From positions 124,001-188,000 of the forward strand of contig NZ_VMYE01000005.1 of the NCBI RefSeq assembly GCF_007655255.1: 64,000 nucleotides of DNA. The letters are read 5' to 3'. The DNA comes from Extensimonas perlucida (GTDB lineage Bacteria; Pseudomonadota; Gammaproteobacteria; Burkholderiales; Burkholderiaceae_C). Of this stretch, positions 1-7,791 are shown in pieces. The position numbers were made by a program, and so were the translations under genes. The notes under the pieces were generated by a model that was given only the letters and a program-made list of their open reading frames with translations, did no database searches and had not been told where the DNA came from. Numbering within the stretch: position 1 is the stretch's first letter; every line of letters begins with the position of its first letter.

Positions 1-117
1 GCCGCGCTGCGCGCGTTCGATGCCGCAGGCGTGGCGCTGCTCTGGATCGAAACCCCGCCCGACACCCCCGCGTGGGAGGGCGTGCGCGACCGGCTGCAGC
101 GCGCGGCGGCAGCCTGA
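1..117 (+). CDS. C-terminal end of an unidentified protein (partial)
   Basis: An open frame enters from the left edge in frame 1 and ends at a TGA at 115-117, giving the last 38 residues of a protein that begins outside the window. The fragment is alanine- and arginine-rich and ends in RAAAA. No motif is present that would let me name the family. It runs in the same direction as the hydrolase gene that starts 76 bases downstream, but nothing shows they are co-transcribed. Confidence 0.6.
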   Translation, partial: AALRAFDAAGVALLWIETPPDTPAWEGVRDRLQRAAAA

Positions 118-193
118 ACTCGGCCTGCACCGGCACGCGGCCCGCTTTCTTGCGCCTCGTTAAACTTAGCGCTTCATTTTTGGAGAAACCCCT

Positions 194-1150
194 ATGGCAG
201 CAAATTGGATGCGCCGCATCGCCCTCACCTTGTGCGTGGGCGCCACGGCCATGGTGCTCGCGGCCTGCGGCTCGAGTTCCGTCGCGTCGGCACTCACGCC
301 GAGCCGCTTCATCGTCTTCGGCGATGCGCTCAGCGACATCGGACAAAGCGGCGGCAAGCGCTACACGGTCAACGACGGCTCGGTCAACAACTGGACGCTG
401 CAGCTCGCTTCGCACTACGGCAAGACCATCACGCCCTCGTCGGCCGGCGGCCTGAGTTACGCCTGGGGCAACGCGCGCGTGCTCGCCACGCCCGACGCCG
501 CGGGCGGCAGCGCGCCGCCGCTTTCCGCGCAGATCGACGCCTTTCTCGCCGCGAACCAGTTTTCTTCGGACGACTTGGTCGTGATCGACGGCGGCATCAG
601 CGACCTGATCGTCGCCATGCAGGCCGTGCTCGCCGGCAGCATGACGTCCGACGCCATGCTGGCCGCCGCGACCCAGACCGGCAAAGACCTGGGCGCGCAG
701 GTGCGCCGCCTGGTCAACGCCGGCGCCAAGCACGTACTTCTGGCGGCCGCCTATGACCTCAGCAAGACACCCTGGGCCGCAACCATCGATCAAAAAGACC
801 TGCTCTACAAGGCCAGCCGCGCGCTCAATGACAGCCTCAAGGTCAGCATCGTCGATCTCGGGGCCAACGTGCTGTACCTCGACAGCGAGTACTACGTGAA
901 CCTCTACGTCAACTCCCCCGGCTCGTTCAGCTTTTCCGTGACGGACAAGCCGCTGTGCACGTCCATAGACCCGGCCAACGGCATAGGCATAGGCACGAAC
1001 CAGGTCAATTCGGCGCTGTGCACGAGCGCGACCCTTGTCGCGGGGGCAGACCCGCTCCGATACGTCTTTGCCGACCCGGTCTACCTCACGCCCTCGGCGC
1101 ACCGCCAGTTGGGCGACTACGCCTACGACCAGCTCACGCTGCGTTGGTAA
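194..1150 (+). CDS. SGNH/GDSL-family hydrolase lipoprotein
   Basis: A 318-residue secreted protein. The N-terminus has a charged start, a hydrophobic stretch and a lipobox (VLAAC, Cys about residue 25), so a lipid-anchored envelope protein is expected. The sequence FGDALSDIG at about residues 42-50 matches the GDSL nucleophile block with Ala in place of the first Ser-neighbour position; TPSAHRQLGDYAYD near the end fits the C-terminal Asp-x-x-His block in degenerate form. Family members are esterases, lipases or autotransporter-like hydrolases; the substrate cannot be read here. The ATG at 194 follows a GGAGA at a normal distance. The gene ends at a strong hairpin shared with the convergent lipase gene. 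Confidence 0.75.
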   Translation: MAANWMRRIALTLCVGATAMVLAACGSSSVASALTPSRFIVFGDALSDIGQSGGKRYTVNDGSVNNWTLQLASHYGKTITPSSAGGLSYAWGNARVLATPDAAGGSAPPLSAQIDAFLAANQFSSDDLVVIDGGISDLIVAMQAVLAGSMTSDAMLAAATQTGKDLGAQVRRLVNAGAKHVLLAAAYDLSKTPWAATIDQKDLLYKASRALNDSLKVSIVDLGANVLYLDSEYYVNLYVNSPGSFSFSVTDKPLCTSIDPANGIGIGTNQVNSALCTSATLVAGADPLRYVFADPVYLTPSAHRQLGDYAYDQLTLRW

Positions 1151-1167
1151 AAAACTGCCACTGAATG

Positions 1168-1193
1168 AAAAAGGCGCCCAAGGGCGCCTTTTT
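1168..1193. terminator. Bidirectional Rho-independent terminator
   Basis: A perfect inverted repeat, AAAAAGGCGCCC, then AA, then the exact complement ending in a run of T. A-tract and T-tract lie on opposite sides, so it can end transcription of both the GDSL hydrolase (plus) and the alpha/beta-hydrolase (minus), which converge here. Confidence 0.9.
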
Positions 1194-1211
1194 CGTGCCA
1201 GAGCGTGAAAC

Positions 1212-2522
1212 TCACTTCACACTGTCGAACAGCGCTTTGGCCTGCGCATGGCAAAACGGCGGCTCGTAGCTACCATGGTAGTTGCCGTAATAGGTCGCGT
1301 ATGCGGCAGACGTAGGGTCGGTGGGCGCGGCACCGCCCGGGCCGAACGTGGCCTGCACCTGCGCATCGACATCGACGGAGACGACATTGGTGACGCCGCG
1401 GCTGTCGAAGTCGGCCTTCAGCACGTTCTGGTGCACCGCAGACGGGATGGTCGGGTCGCCCGCGCCGCCGCACAGCAGCACCTTGGCGCGCGGCGTCCAG
1501 CCCAGCAGGTCGTTGCGGCGCGCCGCGACCGCGAGCGGGTGGTTGGCGTCGGTCTGTATGCCCGTGAGGAACGCGGGCTGAAACAGCGCCTCGCGCGCCT
1601 GCGCGGGCGTGCCGCCCGGCAGCTTGCCCGTCGTGACCAGCGTGGTGTAGGTCAGCGTGGGGCTGGGCAGCAGGTTTTCGATGGCGGCCGCGTAGGGGTC
1701 TTTGAATACTGTGCGCACGTCGGTATAGACATCGCCGTAGATTTTTTGCCAGGCCGTGATGAAAAACGGCACGAAGAACTGTATGCCCGCGATGGCTTCG
1801 GGCACGCGCAGCGAGCCCGAGAGGTTGTAGGGGCCCGCCATGTGCGCCGCGGCCACGATGTTGAACTCTGCCGGCGCGTCGCGTTCGGCGGCGCGCTGCG
1901 CCGCTGCCGAAGAATGCCCGCCTTGCGAATAACCGGCCAGCATGGTCTTGCCCGACAGGCTGGCCCCCACCGATGCCGCTGCCGTGCGTGCGGCGCGGAT
2001 CGCGTCGAGCACCGAGCTCGCCTCGGAATCCGCGTGCAGATAGGGATGGAAGCTGTAGCTCGACTTGGCGTAGCCGAGGTAATCGGTTGCGACCACGGCA
2101 TAGCCCTGCGCCGCGTACATCGCGGCGAGCAGAAAGGTTTCACCGTTTTGCGGGTCTGCGAGGGTGCGCGGCTTTTCCACCGAGGTGCCGGGCGCATAGG
2201 CCAGGAGCGGCGCGGGGCCAGAACAAGCGGCATCGCTCCCCGCAGGCACGAGCAGCACGCCCGAGGCATCGCTGTGCTCACCCGCCCGCGCACCCGGCGT
2301 GGCGTAGTGCAAGGCCACCACCTTGACGTCGCAGCGCGCCGTGCCGCTCAAGGGCCGCAGGCCCAGGCTGGTTGAAGTCGCATCGATTTGCGCGGCGCTG
2401 AGCGTGGCCACCGTAGTGGGCGACTCGAGCAAGGCGCCGCGGCCGGGCTCGTCGGAGCCACCACCGCAGGCGCTCAGGGCCAACACGCTCGCAACGATAC
2501 AGGTCAGGCGAAAGGGCGTCAT
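1212..2522 (-). CDS. Secreted alpha/beta-hydrolase (lipase-like) lipoprotein
   Basis: A 436-residue protein with a lipoprotein signal (LALSAC, then GGGSDEPG). The nucleophile elbow GYSQGG lies at about residue 200, after an oxyanion-type segment LLAYAPGTS; Asp in GGAGDPTIPS and His in a late histidine-containing stretch would complete the triad. The arrangement resembles bacterial secretory lipases and feruloyl- or prolyl-esterase-like hydrolases, so only the fold is called. The ATG at 2522 is preceded by AAAGGA. It faces the GDSL hydrolase across a shared terminator, so the two envelope hydrolases may both act on exogenous esters, but that is inference. Confidence 0.75.
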   Translation of the reverse strand: MTPFRLTCIVASVLALSACGGGSDEPGRGALLESPTTVATLSAAQIDATSTSLGLRPLSGTARCDVKVVALHYATPGARAGEHSDASGVLLVPAGSDAACSGPAPLLAYAPGTSVEKPRTLADPQNGETFLLAAMYAAQGYAVVATDYLGYAKSSYSFHPYLHADSEASSVLDAIRAARTAAASVGASLSGKTMLAGYSQGGHSSAAAQRAAERDAPAEFNIVAAAHMAGPYNLSGSLRVPEAIAGIQFFVPFFITAWQKIYGDVYTDVRTVFKDPYAAAIENLLPSPTLTYTTLVTTGKLPGGTPAQAREALFQPAFLTGIQTDANHPLAVAARRNDLLGWTPRAKVLLCGGAGDPTIPSAVHQNVLKADFDSRGVTNVVSVDVDAQVQATFGPGGAAPTDPTSAAYATYYGNYHGSYEPPFCHAQAKALFDSVK

Positions 2523-2592
2523 GGAAATCCTTTGGGAAATATCCCCATCATGCCGGCAATTCAGCCGCCCAGACTATCGGGATTAACGCCAA

Positions 2593-3066
2593 TCAATCCG
2601 CCTGCAACGCCAGCAGCACACCGAATCCAAGCAAAAAGCTGCGCAGCCCCCCGGATGCTGCCGCGTCGGACGTGAACTGTGCCTCCAGCTTGGGGCGGCG
2701 CGCGTCCACGATGTGCAAGGCGCCCCATTCGGCCTGCAGCTCCTGCGTGAGCTCCTCCAGCGGCCCCGTGGCGAGCACCGTAGTGGCCCGCGCGCCTCGC
2801 TCCTGCAGCCAGGGTCGCATTTGGGCAAAAAGCTTGTCGGCCCAGCGCTTGCGCCAGTTTTCGCGGCTGCTGTGGCTAACCCATTTGCTGATGCGGTGCG
2901 TGATGCGCGGCGCACAGGCCACCAAGATCCAGTGGGAGGCCGGGGCGCCAGCGGCCAGTTGCGCCATGTGCTGCTGCGCGTGCGCGGCATCGTCGAGGTA
3001 GACGAGCACCGGCATGGCCGCCGTGGCCGGGCTGCATGCGCGCGAAGATGGGGTCGGTGTGTTCAT
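2593..3066 (-). CDS. Conserved hypothetical protein, terC-linked
   Basis: A 157-residue protein starting at the ATG at 3066, seven bases after the stop of terC on the same strand, so it is probably translated from the terC message and under the same riboswitch. It has no signal peptide. It starts with a polar segment, then a compact alpha/beta region (VLVYLDDAAHA, WILVACAPRI), a basic stretch with several Trp, and a hydrophobic C-terminal tail (SFLLGFGVLLALQAD). I do not recognise the family. A longer frame begins at 3156 inside terC, but it would overlap terC and is less likely. Confidence 0.6.
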   Translation of the reverse strand: MNTPTPSSRACSPATAAMPVLVYLDDAAHAQQHMAQLAAGAPASHWILVACAPRITHRISKWVSHSSRENWRKRWADKLFAQMRPWLQERGARATTVLATGPLEELTQELQAEWGALHIVDARRPKLEAQFTSDAAASGGLRSFLLGFGVLLALQAD

Positions 3067-3073
3067 GGCAAGC

Positions 3074-3784
3074 TCAGTGGACGGCCTTTTTCTGCAGGGC
3101 CGCGGCGCGGCGGCGCTTTTGCCACGCACCCGCGCCCAGGATGGCGACGATGGCAAGAACGATCAAGCCCCAATAGGCCAGCTGGTGCGTCCATTCAGGC
3201 CCCTTGAAGACGGACGCGAGCAGTTTTTCGTTCACGATCATCTTGCCCGCCGTGAACGCCAGCACCGCCGCTCCCAGCTGGATGATGGCCGGAAAGCGCT
3301 CGACCAGCCTGAGCACCACGGTGCTACCGAACACCACGATGGGCACGCTGATCAAGAGGCCGGCGATGACCAGCGCCATGGAGCCTTGCGCCGCACCCGC
3401 GACGCCGAGCACGTTGTCTATGCCCATGAGCGCGTCGGCGACGATGATGGTCTTCATCGCGCCCCAGAAAGAGGTGACCGTGGCGGCGCCATGCGCGTCG
3501 TCCTCGTCTTTTTCGGCCAGCAACTGGTAGGCGATCCACAGCAGGCCCAGCCCGCCGACGAGCATGAGACCAGGAATCTTGAGCAGCCACACCACCACCA
3601 GCGTCATGAGCGCGCGCACCACGATCGCGCCCACCGTGCCCCAGACGATGGTTTTGCGCTGCAGATGCTTGGGCAGGCTGCGCGCGGCCAGCGCGATCAC
3701 GATGGCGTTGTCGCCCGCGAGCACGAGGTCTATGAGAATGATGGCCAGCAGGGCCGTGAACCATTGGGCAGAAAAAATTTCCAT
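3074..3784 (-). CDS. TerC-family integral membrane protein, likely Mn2+ exporter (Alx/MeeF type)
   Basis: A 236-residue polytopic protein. It carries the TerC hallmarks LAGDNAIVIAL near residue 20 and the repeat version LMGIDNVLGVAG in the second half, with about seven hydrophobic segments. TerC proteins of the Alx/YkoY branch export manganese, and many are controlled by a yybP-ykoY riboswitch; one is visible upstream at 3903-4062. The start is placed at the ATG at 3784 (MEIFSAQWF) because GGAAG lies about nine bases upstream and typical relatives begin this way; the frame is open to 3910 but that extension overlaps the riboswitch. A conserved hypothetical gene follows by seven bases. Confidence 0.88.
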   Translation of the reverse strand: MEIFSAQWFTALLAIILIDLVLAGDNAIVIALAARSLPKHLQRKTIVWGTVGAIVVRALMTLVVVWLLKIPGLMLVGGLGLLWIAYQLLAEKDEDDAHGAATVTSFWGAMKTIIVADALMGIDNVLGVAGAAQGSMALVIAGLLISVPIVVFGSTVVLRLVERFPAIIQLGAAVLAFTAGKMIVNEKLLASVFKGPEWTHQLAYWGLIVLAIVAILGAGAWQKRRRAAALQKKAVH

Positions 3785-3902
3785 GGGCAGTTTCTTCCAG
3801 GTGAAGACCAGAGAATCACCCATTGCCCGCTGGATCTGCTTGCCCTGCCCGCGTCTTGCGCAAAAAGGCGGGACGCAAGCGCACTTCGGCCAGTCCAGCA
3901 AT

Positions 3903-4062
3903 GGGTCCAACCGAAGGTCTTGCTCGGCAAACGGCGCTGGCCATTTGCCCGGAAGGCCGGAAGCGCCACGGTTTTACCAACCGTCGCGCCTCGTATTGAC
4001 GACGTTTCCGATGCTGTGCGGCATCAGCAAGCGGCGCCGCACGCAGGGAGCTACTCCCCTTC
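3903..4062 (-). ncRNA. yybP-ykoY (manganese) riboswitch upstream of terC
   Basis: Reading the minus strand, the landmark GGGGAGTAGC occurs at 4059-4050, CGTCGTCAATACG at 4004-3992, and AGACCTTCGG at 3920-3911. These are the conserved blocks of the yybP-ykoY class in the right order and at plausible spacing, and they sit between a TerC-family gene and its upstream region. Members of this class bind Mn2+ and turn on exporters such as Alx or MntP. The arrangement leaves about 120 bases between the motif end and the terC start, enough for an expression platform that could act on transcription or on the ribosome site. Exact ends were judged by eye. Confidence 0.85.
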
Positions 4063-4176
4063 GAGGGAGGCAATTGTGCACCATGTTTGGAGGGTCAGCG
4101 CAAACGCCGGGCGCAAGACGGCTAGGAGCCTGCCGGCGCGTTCAGGCGTTTACCATGGGGCTTTGCCAGCATCGCC

Positions 4177-4950
4177 ATGAAACTCGCCCTTTTGTCCGAC
4201 CTGCACGCGAACCGCCAGGCTTTCGATGCCTGCATGGCGCACGCGCGCGCGCAAGGTGCCGAGCGCTTTGCGCTGCTCGGCGATCTCGTGGGCTACGGGG
4301 CCGAGCCGCGCTATGTGGTGCAGCAGGCCATGGCGCTTGCGGCGCAGGGCGCTGTGCTCGTGCAGGGCAACCACGACGCGCAGGCCGCAGATCCGCCTGC
4401 GGTTTCGGCAGCGGCGCAGCAAGCCCCGTCCATGGCGGCGCTGAGCGCGGCCTGGACGCACGCGCAGCTTGCCGCCGAAGAACGCGACTTTCTCGCGGCG
4501 CTGCCGCTCACGGCCGTGCTCGACGGGGTGTTGCTCGTGCACGCCACCGCCGATGCGCCCGAGCGCTGGCGCTACGCGGACAACGTGGTGGTCGCGCAGC
4601 AAAGCCTGGACGCCGCCATGCAGCACCCGGGGGTGCAGCACGTGTTCTGCGGCCATGTGCACCAGCAAAACCTTTTTTACCGCGGCACGGGGCGCGGCCT
4701 GATGCGTTTTGCGCCGGTGGCTGGCGTGGCTATCCCCGTTGCGCCGCACCGGCAGTGGCTGGCTACGGTGGGCTCGGTCGGGCAGCCGCGCGACGGCGAC
4801 GCGCGTGCGATGTACGCGCTGCTCGACACCCGCGCCTGGCTGCTGCGCTTTGAGCGCGTGGCGTACGACCACGAGGCCGCAGCCGCAGCGATCCGTGCCA
4901 CGGGTGCGCTGCCAGAGTTTTTTGCCCAGCGGCTGGAGCATGGGCAATGA
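4177..4950 (+). CDS. Metallophosphoesterase (calcineurin-like), partner of a kinase-USP gene
   Basis: A 257-residue cytoplasmic protein with the ordered metal-binding blocks of the family: LSDLHAN (residues 6-12), GDLVGYG (about 36-42), GNHD (about 66-69), a histidine in LLVHATAD, and CGHVHQQN (about 155-162). This pattern is that of the YfcE/MJ0936/diadenosine-tetraphosphatase-like clade, with phosphodiester or nucleotide-phosphate substrates. Its last codons overlap the first of the downstream Ser/Thr kinase (ATGA at 4947-4950), so the two are translationally coupled. It could be the counterpart phosphatase of the kinase or a nucleotide hydrolase that works in the same stress response; the sequence does not decide. 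Confidence 0.85.
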   Translation: MKLALLSDLHANRQAFDACMAHARAQGAERFALLGDLVGYGAEPRYVVQQAMALAAQGAVLVQGNHDAQAADPPAVSAAAQQAPSMAALSAAWTHAQLAAEERDFLAALPLTAVLDGVLLVHATADAPERWRYADNVVVAQQSLDAAMQHPGVQHVFCGHVHQQNLFYRGTGRGLMRFAPVAGVAIPVAPHRQWLATVGSVGQPRDGDARAMYALLDTRAWLLRFERVAYDHEAAAAAIRATGALPEFFAQRLEHGQ

Positions 4951-6386
4951 AACTGCTCGAGGCCGGCGCGCAGGTCGATGGTTTTCGCGTGCTCGAATGC
5001 ATACACGCGGGCGGCATGGCGCATATCTACCGCGTCGAGTATGCGCAGGGCGCGCCCGACCCGGGCTTTCCGATGGCGATGAAAATCCCGCGCATGACGA
5101 CGAGCGACGGCGCGGAGAACATCGTGAGCTTCGAGGTCGAACTGCAAATCCTGCCCGCACTCACGGGCCCGCACGTGCCGCGCTTCGTCGCGGCAGGCGA
5201 CCTGCAACGCCTGCCCTACCTGGTGATGGAATACATCCCCGGCCAGACGCTAGAGCATTGGCTGGGCCAAAGCCTCGCGCCGGAAGAGATTGCGCGCCTG
5301 GGCGCGGCCATGGCCGACGCCGCGCACAGCCTGCACCAGCAAAACGCCTGCCACCTCGACCTCAAGCCCGGCAACGTGCTGTTCAAGACGCCCGACCACG
5401 CCGTGCTGCTCGATTTCGGGCTGTCTTGGCATGCGCATTACCCCGATTTGCTCGCCGAAGAGCTGCGCCTAGCCGTGGGCTCGCCCGTCTGGATCGCGCC
5501 CGAACAGGTGGTGGGCGTGCGCGGCGACCCGCGCAGCGACATCTTCGCGATCGGCGTGATGCTCTACGAGCTCGCCACGGGCGAGCTGCCCTTTGGCGCC
5601 CCGACCACGCGCGGCGGCATGCGCCAGCGTCTGTGGCTGGCACCCACCCCGCCGCGCCGCCACCGGCCCGACTTGCCGCCCTGGCTGCAGGAAGTCATCC
5701 TGCGCTGCCTCGAAGCCGAAGCCGCGCGGCGCTACCCCTCGGCTGCGCACCTGGCTTTCGACCTGCGCAACCCCGAGCAAGTGCCGCTGACCGAGCGCGG
5801 CCAAGAGTTGCGCGGGCCCACCTTGCGCAGCCAGCTGCGGCGCTGGCTCAAGGCCATGGGCATGCACTACCAGCCCAGCCCCTTGCCCGCGCGCCAGATC
5901 GAAGAGGTGCCCATCGTCATGGTGGCCGTGCCGCACGAGGACGTGAACGACGCTACGCTGCATTCGCTGCGCCAGGCCGTGGCGCGCTCGCTGGGCATAC
6001 GCCCAGGCGCACGCCTGGCCTGCGTGACGGTGCTCTCGCCCTCGGCCAGCAGCACCATCGACAGTGCACGCAGCGAAACCCGCCTGCACCGCCAGCACAT
6101 TGCCCGCCTCAAGGAGTGGGTGGCGCCGCTCGACCTGCACGGCCACAGCGTGAGCCACCACGTGCTCGAAGCGGGCGACGTGGCGCAGGCGCTGGTGCGC
6201 TATGCCGCGGGCAACCATGTCAGCCTGATGATCCTGGGCGCGGCCACGCACGGTCTGCAGTTGCAGCGCTTCGTCGCCACCGTGCCCATGCGTGTGGCGC
6301 GCGATGCGCCCTGCACGCTGATTCTGGTCAAGCAGACGCTGCCGTTCGAGGCGCTCGCGCGCGTCGGGGCGGCGGACGGCGCCTGA
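4947..6386 (+). CDS. Serine/threonine protein kinase with C-terminal universal stress (UspA) domain
   Basis: A 479-residue two-domain protein. The kinase half has a glycine-rich loop (HAGGMAHIYRVE, about 20-31), the ATP lysine in MAMKIP (K46), the catalytic loop HLDLKPGNVLF, LDFGLS for the Mg-binding DFG, SPVWIAPEQ for the APE block and RSDIFAIGVMLYELATGELPF for subdomain IX, so it should be active. After a linker, about residues 320-475 form a UspA domain (VPIVMVAVPHEDVND to LGAATHGLQLQRFVATVPMRV and CTLILVK). There is no transmembrane helix, unlike PknB-type kinases, so sensing is probably cytoplasmic. It is coupled by a 4-base overlap to the metallophosphoesterase. Targets are unknown. Confidence 0.9.
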   Translation: MKLLEAGAQVDGFRVLECIHAGGMAHIYRVEYAQGAPDPGFPMAMKIPRMTTSDGAENIVSFEVELQILPALTGPHVPRFVAAGDLQRLPYLVMEYIPGQTLEHWLGQSLAPEEIARLGAAMADAAHSLHQQNACHLDLKPGNVLFKTPDHAVLLDFGLSWHAHYPDLLAEELRLAVGSPVWIAPEQVVGVRGDPRSDIFAIGVMLYELATGELPFGAPTTRGGMRQRLWLAPTPPRRHRPDLPPWLQEVILRCLEAEAARRYPSAAHLAFDLRNPEQVPLTERGQELRGPTLRSQLRRWLKAMGMHYQPSPLPARQIEEVPIVMVAVPHEDVNDATLHSLRQAVARSLGIRPGARLACVTVLSPSASSTIDSARSETRLHRQHIARLKEWVAPLDLHGHSVSHHVLEAGDVAQALVRYAAGNHVSLMILGAATHGLQLQRFVATVPMRVARDAPCTLILVKQTLPFEALARVGAADGA

Positions 6387-6410
6387 AAGCCGTTCTTTCG
6401 GAAAACGGCC
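6387..6410. terminator. Possible weak hairpin between convergent kinase and der genes
   Basis: GCCGTT at 6389-6394 pairs with AACGGC at 6404-6409, with partial complementarity inside the loop. On the minus strand it is followed by TTTC, on the plus strand by no T-run, so it may help end the der transcript but is weak. Confidence 0.3.
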
Positions 6411-6419
6411 CTGCTGCGC

Positions 6420-7763
6420 TCACTCGCCTTTGTCGGCGTAGGGGTTTTGCGAGGTCTTGAATTCGATGCGCAAGGGCGTGCCCACGAGCTTGAACTCCTT
6501 GCGGAAACGCCCTTCGAGGTAGCGCTTGTAGGCGTCCGCGACATGCTCGAGCGAGTTGCCGTGGATCACGATCACGGGCGGGCTCATGCCGCCCTGGTGG
6601 GCGTAGCGCAGCTTGGGGCGGAACATGCCGGCGCGCTTGGGTGCCTGGTATTGCACGGCCTCTTGCAGCACGCGCGTGAGCTGGGGCGTGGGCATTTTGC
6701 GCGTGGCCGACTGGTAGGCCTCGATGATCGACGCCCACAAAGGGCCCAGCCCCTGGCGCTTTTTGGCCGAGATGAAGTGGATCTTGGCAAACTTCAGAAA
6801 GGCCAGCCGCGTCTCGATCGAGCGCTCGAGCAGCTGGCGTTGGTACTCGTCCACCGCGTCCCACTTGTTGACCGCGAGCACCACGGCGCGGCCGCTCTCG
6901 AGCGCAAAGCCTGCGATGTGCGCGTCCTGGTCAGTGACACCCTGCGTCGCGTCGAGCAGCAGCAGCACCACATGCGCCGACTCTATGGCCTGCAGCGTCT
7001 TGACAACCGAGAATTTTTCGATGGCCTCGAACACGCGCCCCTTGCGGCGCAGGCCCGCAGTGTCTATGAGTTCGAAGCGCTGGCCGTTGCGCTCGAAAGG
7101 CACGCTGATGGCGTCGCGCGTGGTGCCCGGCAGGTCGAAGGCGACGAGCCGCTCCTCGCCGAGCCAAGCGTTGATGAGCGTGGACTTGCCCACGTTGGGC
7201 CGCCCTGCGACGGCCAGCCGGATCACGTCAGCCGCCGCAGTGTCTTCGGGGGCTTCTTCAGGTTCGGGGCCTTGCAGGGGTTCGAGCGCGAGCTCGATCA
7301 GGCTGCGTATGCCCTGGCCGTGCGCGGCCGAGACGGGGTGCACCTCGCCCAGGCCGAGTTCGTAGAACTCGGTGAGCTGCGCGCCTTCGCTCATGCCCTC
7401 GGCCTTGTTGGCCACGAGCACGCAGCGCTTGCCGAGGCGGCGCAGGTAATTCGCGATGTCGTGGTCTTGCGCCGAAAGCCCCGCGCGCGCGTCGACGACG
7501 AACAGCACCACGTCGGCCTCGGCCACGGCTTGCTGCGTCTGCTTGGCCATCTCGTGGTAAATGCCGCTGGCGGCGTCGGGCTCGAAGCCGCCGGTGTCTA
7601 TGACGATGTATTCGTACTTGCCCTGGCGGCCCTGGCCGTAGTGGCGGTCGCGCGTGAGCCCCGCGAAGTCGGCCACGATGGCGTCGCGCGACTTGGTGAG
7701 GCGGTTGAACAGCGTCGATTTACCGACATTCGGCCGCCCGACGAGGGCGATCACGGGTTTCAT
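6420..7763 (-). CDS. der: Ribosome assembly GTPase Der (EngA)
   Basis: A 447-residue tandem GTPase. GRPNVGKST occurs twice (about residues 8-16 and 190-198), each followed by switch and DxxG blocks (DTGGF; DTAGL) and NKxD-type motifs (ANKAEG for the first, less canonical; NKWD for the second). The C-terminal 100 residues form the KH-like domain. Der acts in maturation of the 50S subunit and is essential in most bacteria. Length is usual for the family. It is the last gene of the minus-strand run hisS-yfgM-bamB-der, a typical betaproteobacterial order, with 28 bases between bamB and der. Confidence 0.97.
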   Translation of the reverse strand: MKPVIALVGRPNVGKSTLFNRLTKSRDAIVADFAGLTRDRHYGQGRQGKYEYIVIDTGGFEPDAASGIYHEMAKQTQQAVAEADVVLFVVDARAGLSAQDHDIANYLRRLGKRCVLVANKAEGMSEGAQLTEFYELGLGEVHPVSAAHGQGIRSLIELALEPLQGPEPEEAPEDTAAADVIRLAVAGRPNVGKSTLINAWLGEERLVAFDLPGTTRDAISVPFERNGQRFELIDTAGLRRKGRVFEAIEKFSVVKTLQAIESAHVVLLLLDATQGVTDQDAHIAGFALESGRAVVLAVNKWDAVDEYQRQLLERSIETRLAFLKFAKIHFISAKKRQGLGPLWASIIEAYQSATRKMPTPQLTRVLQEAVQYQAPKRAGMFRPKLRYAHQGGMSPPVIVIHGNSLEHVADAYKRYLEGRFRKEFKLVGTPLRIEFKTSQNPYADKGE

Positions 7764-7791
7764 GCGCTCGGTATCCGATCATTCATGGCGG

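Noticed and set aside
4127-4145. AGGAGCCTG near 4131, resembling the end of the fold-back element
   Set aside because: Only nine or ten bases match, there is no second end or hairpin, and this size of match can be chance.
3014-4180. Long plus-strand frames over terC and its leader
   Set aside because: They lie opposite terC and the riboswitch, have no family resemblance, and show shadow composition.
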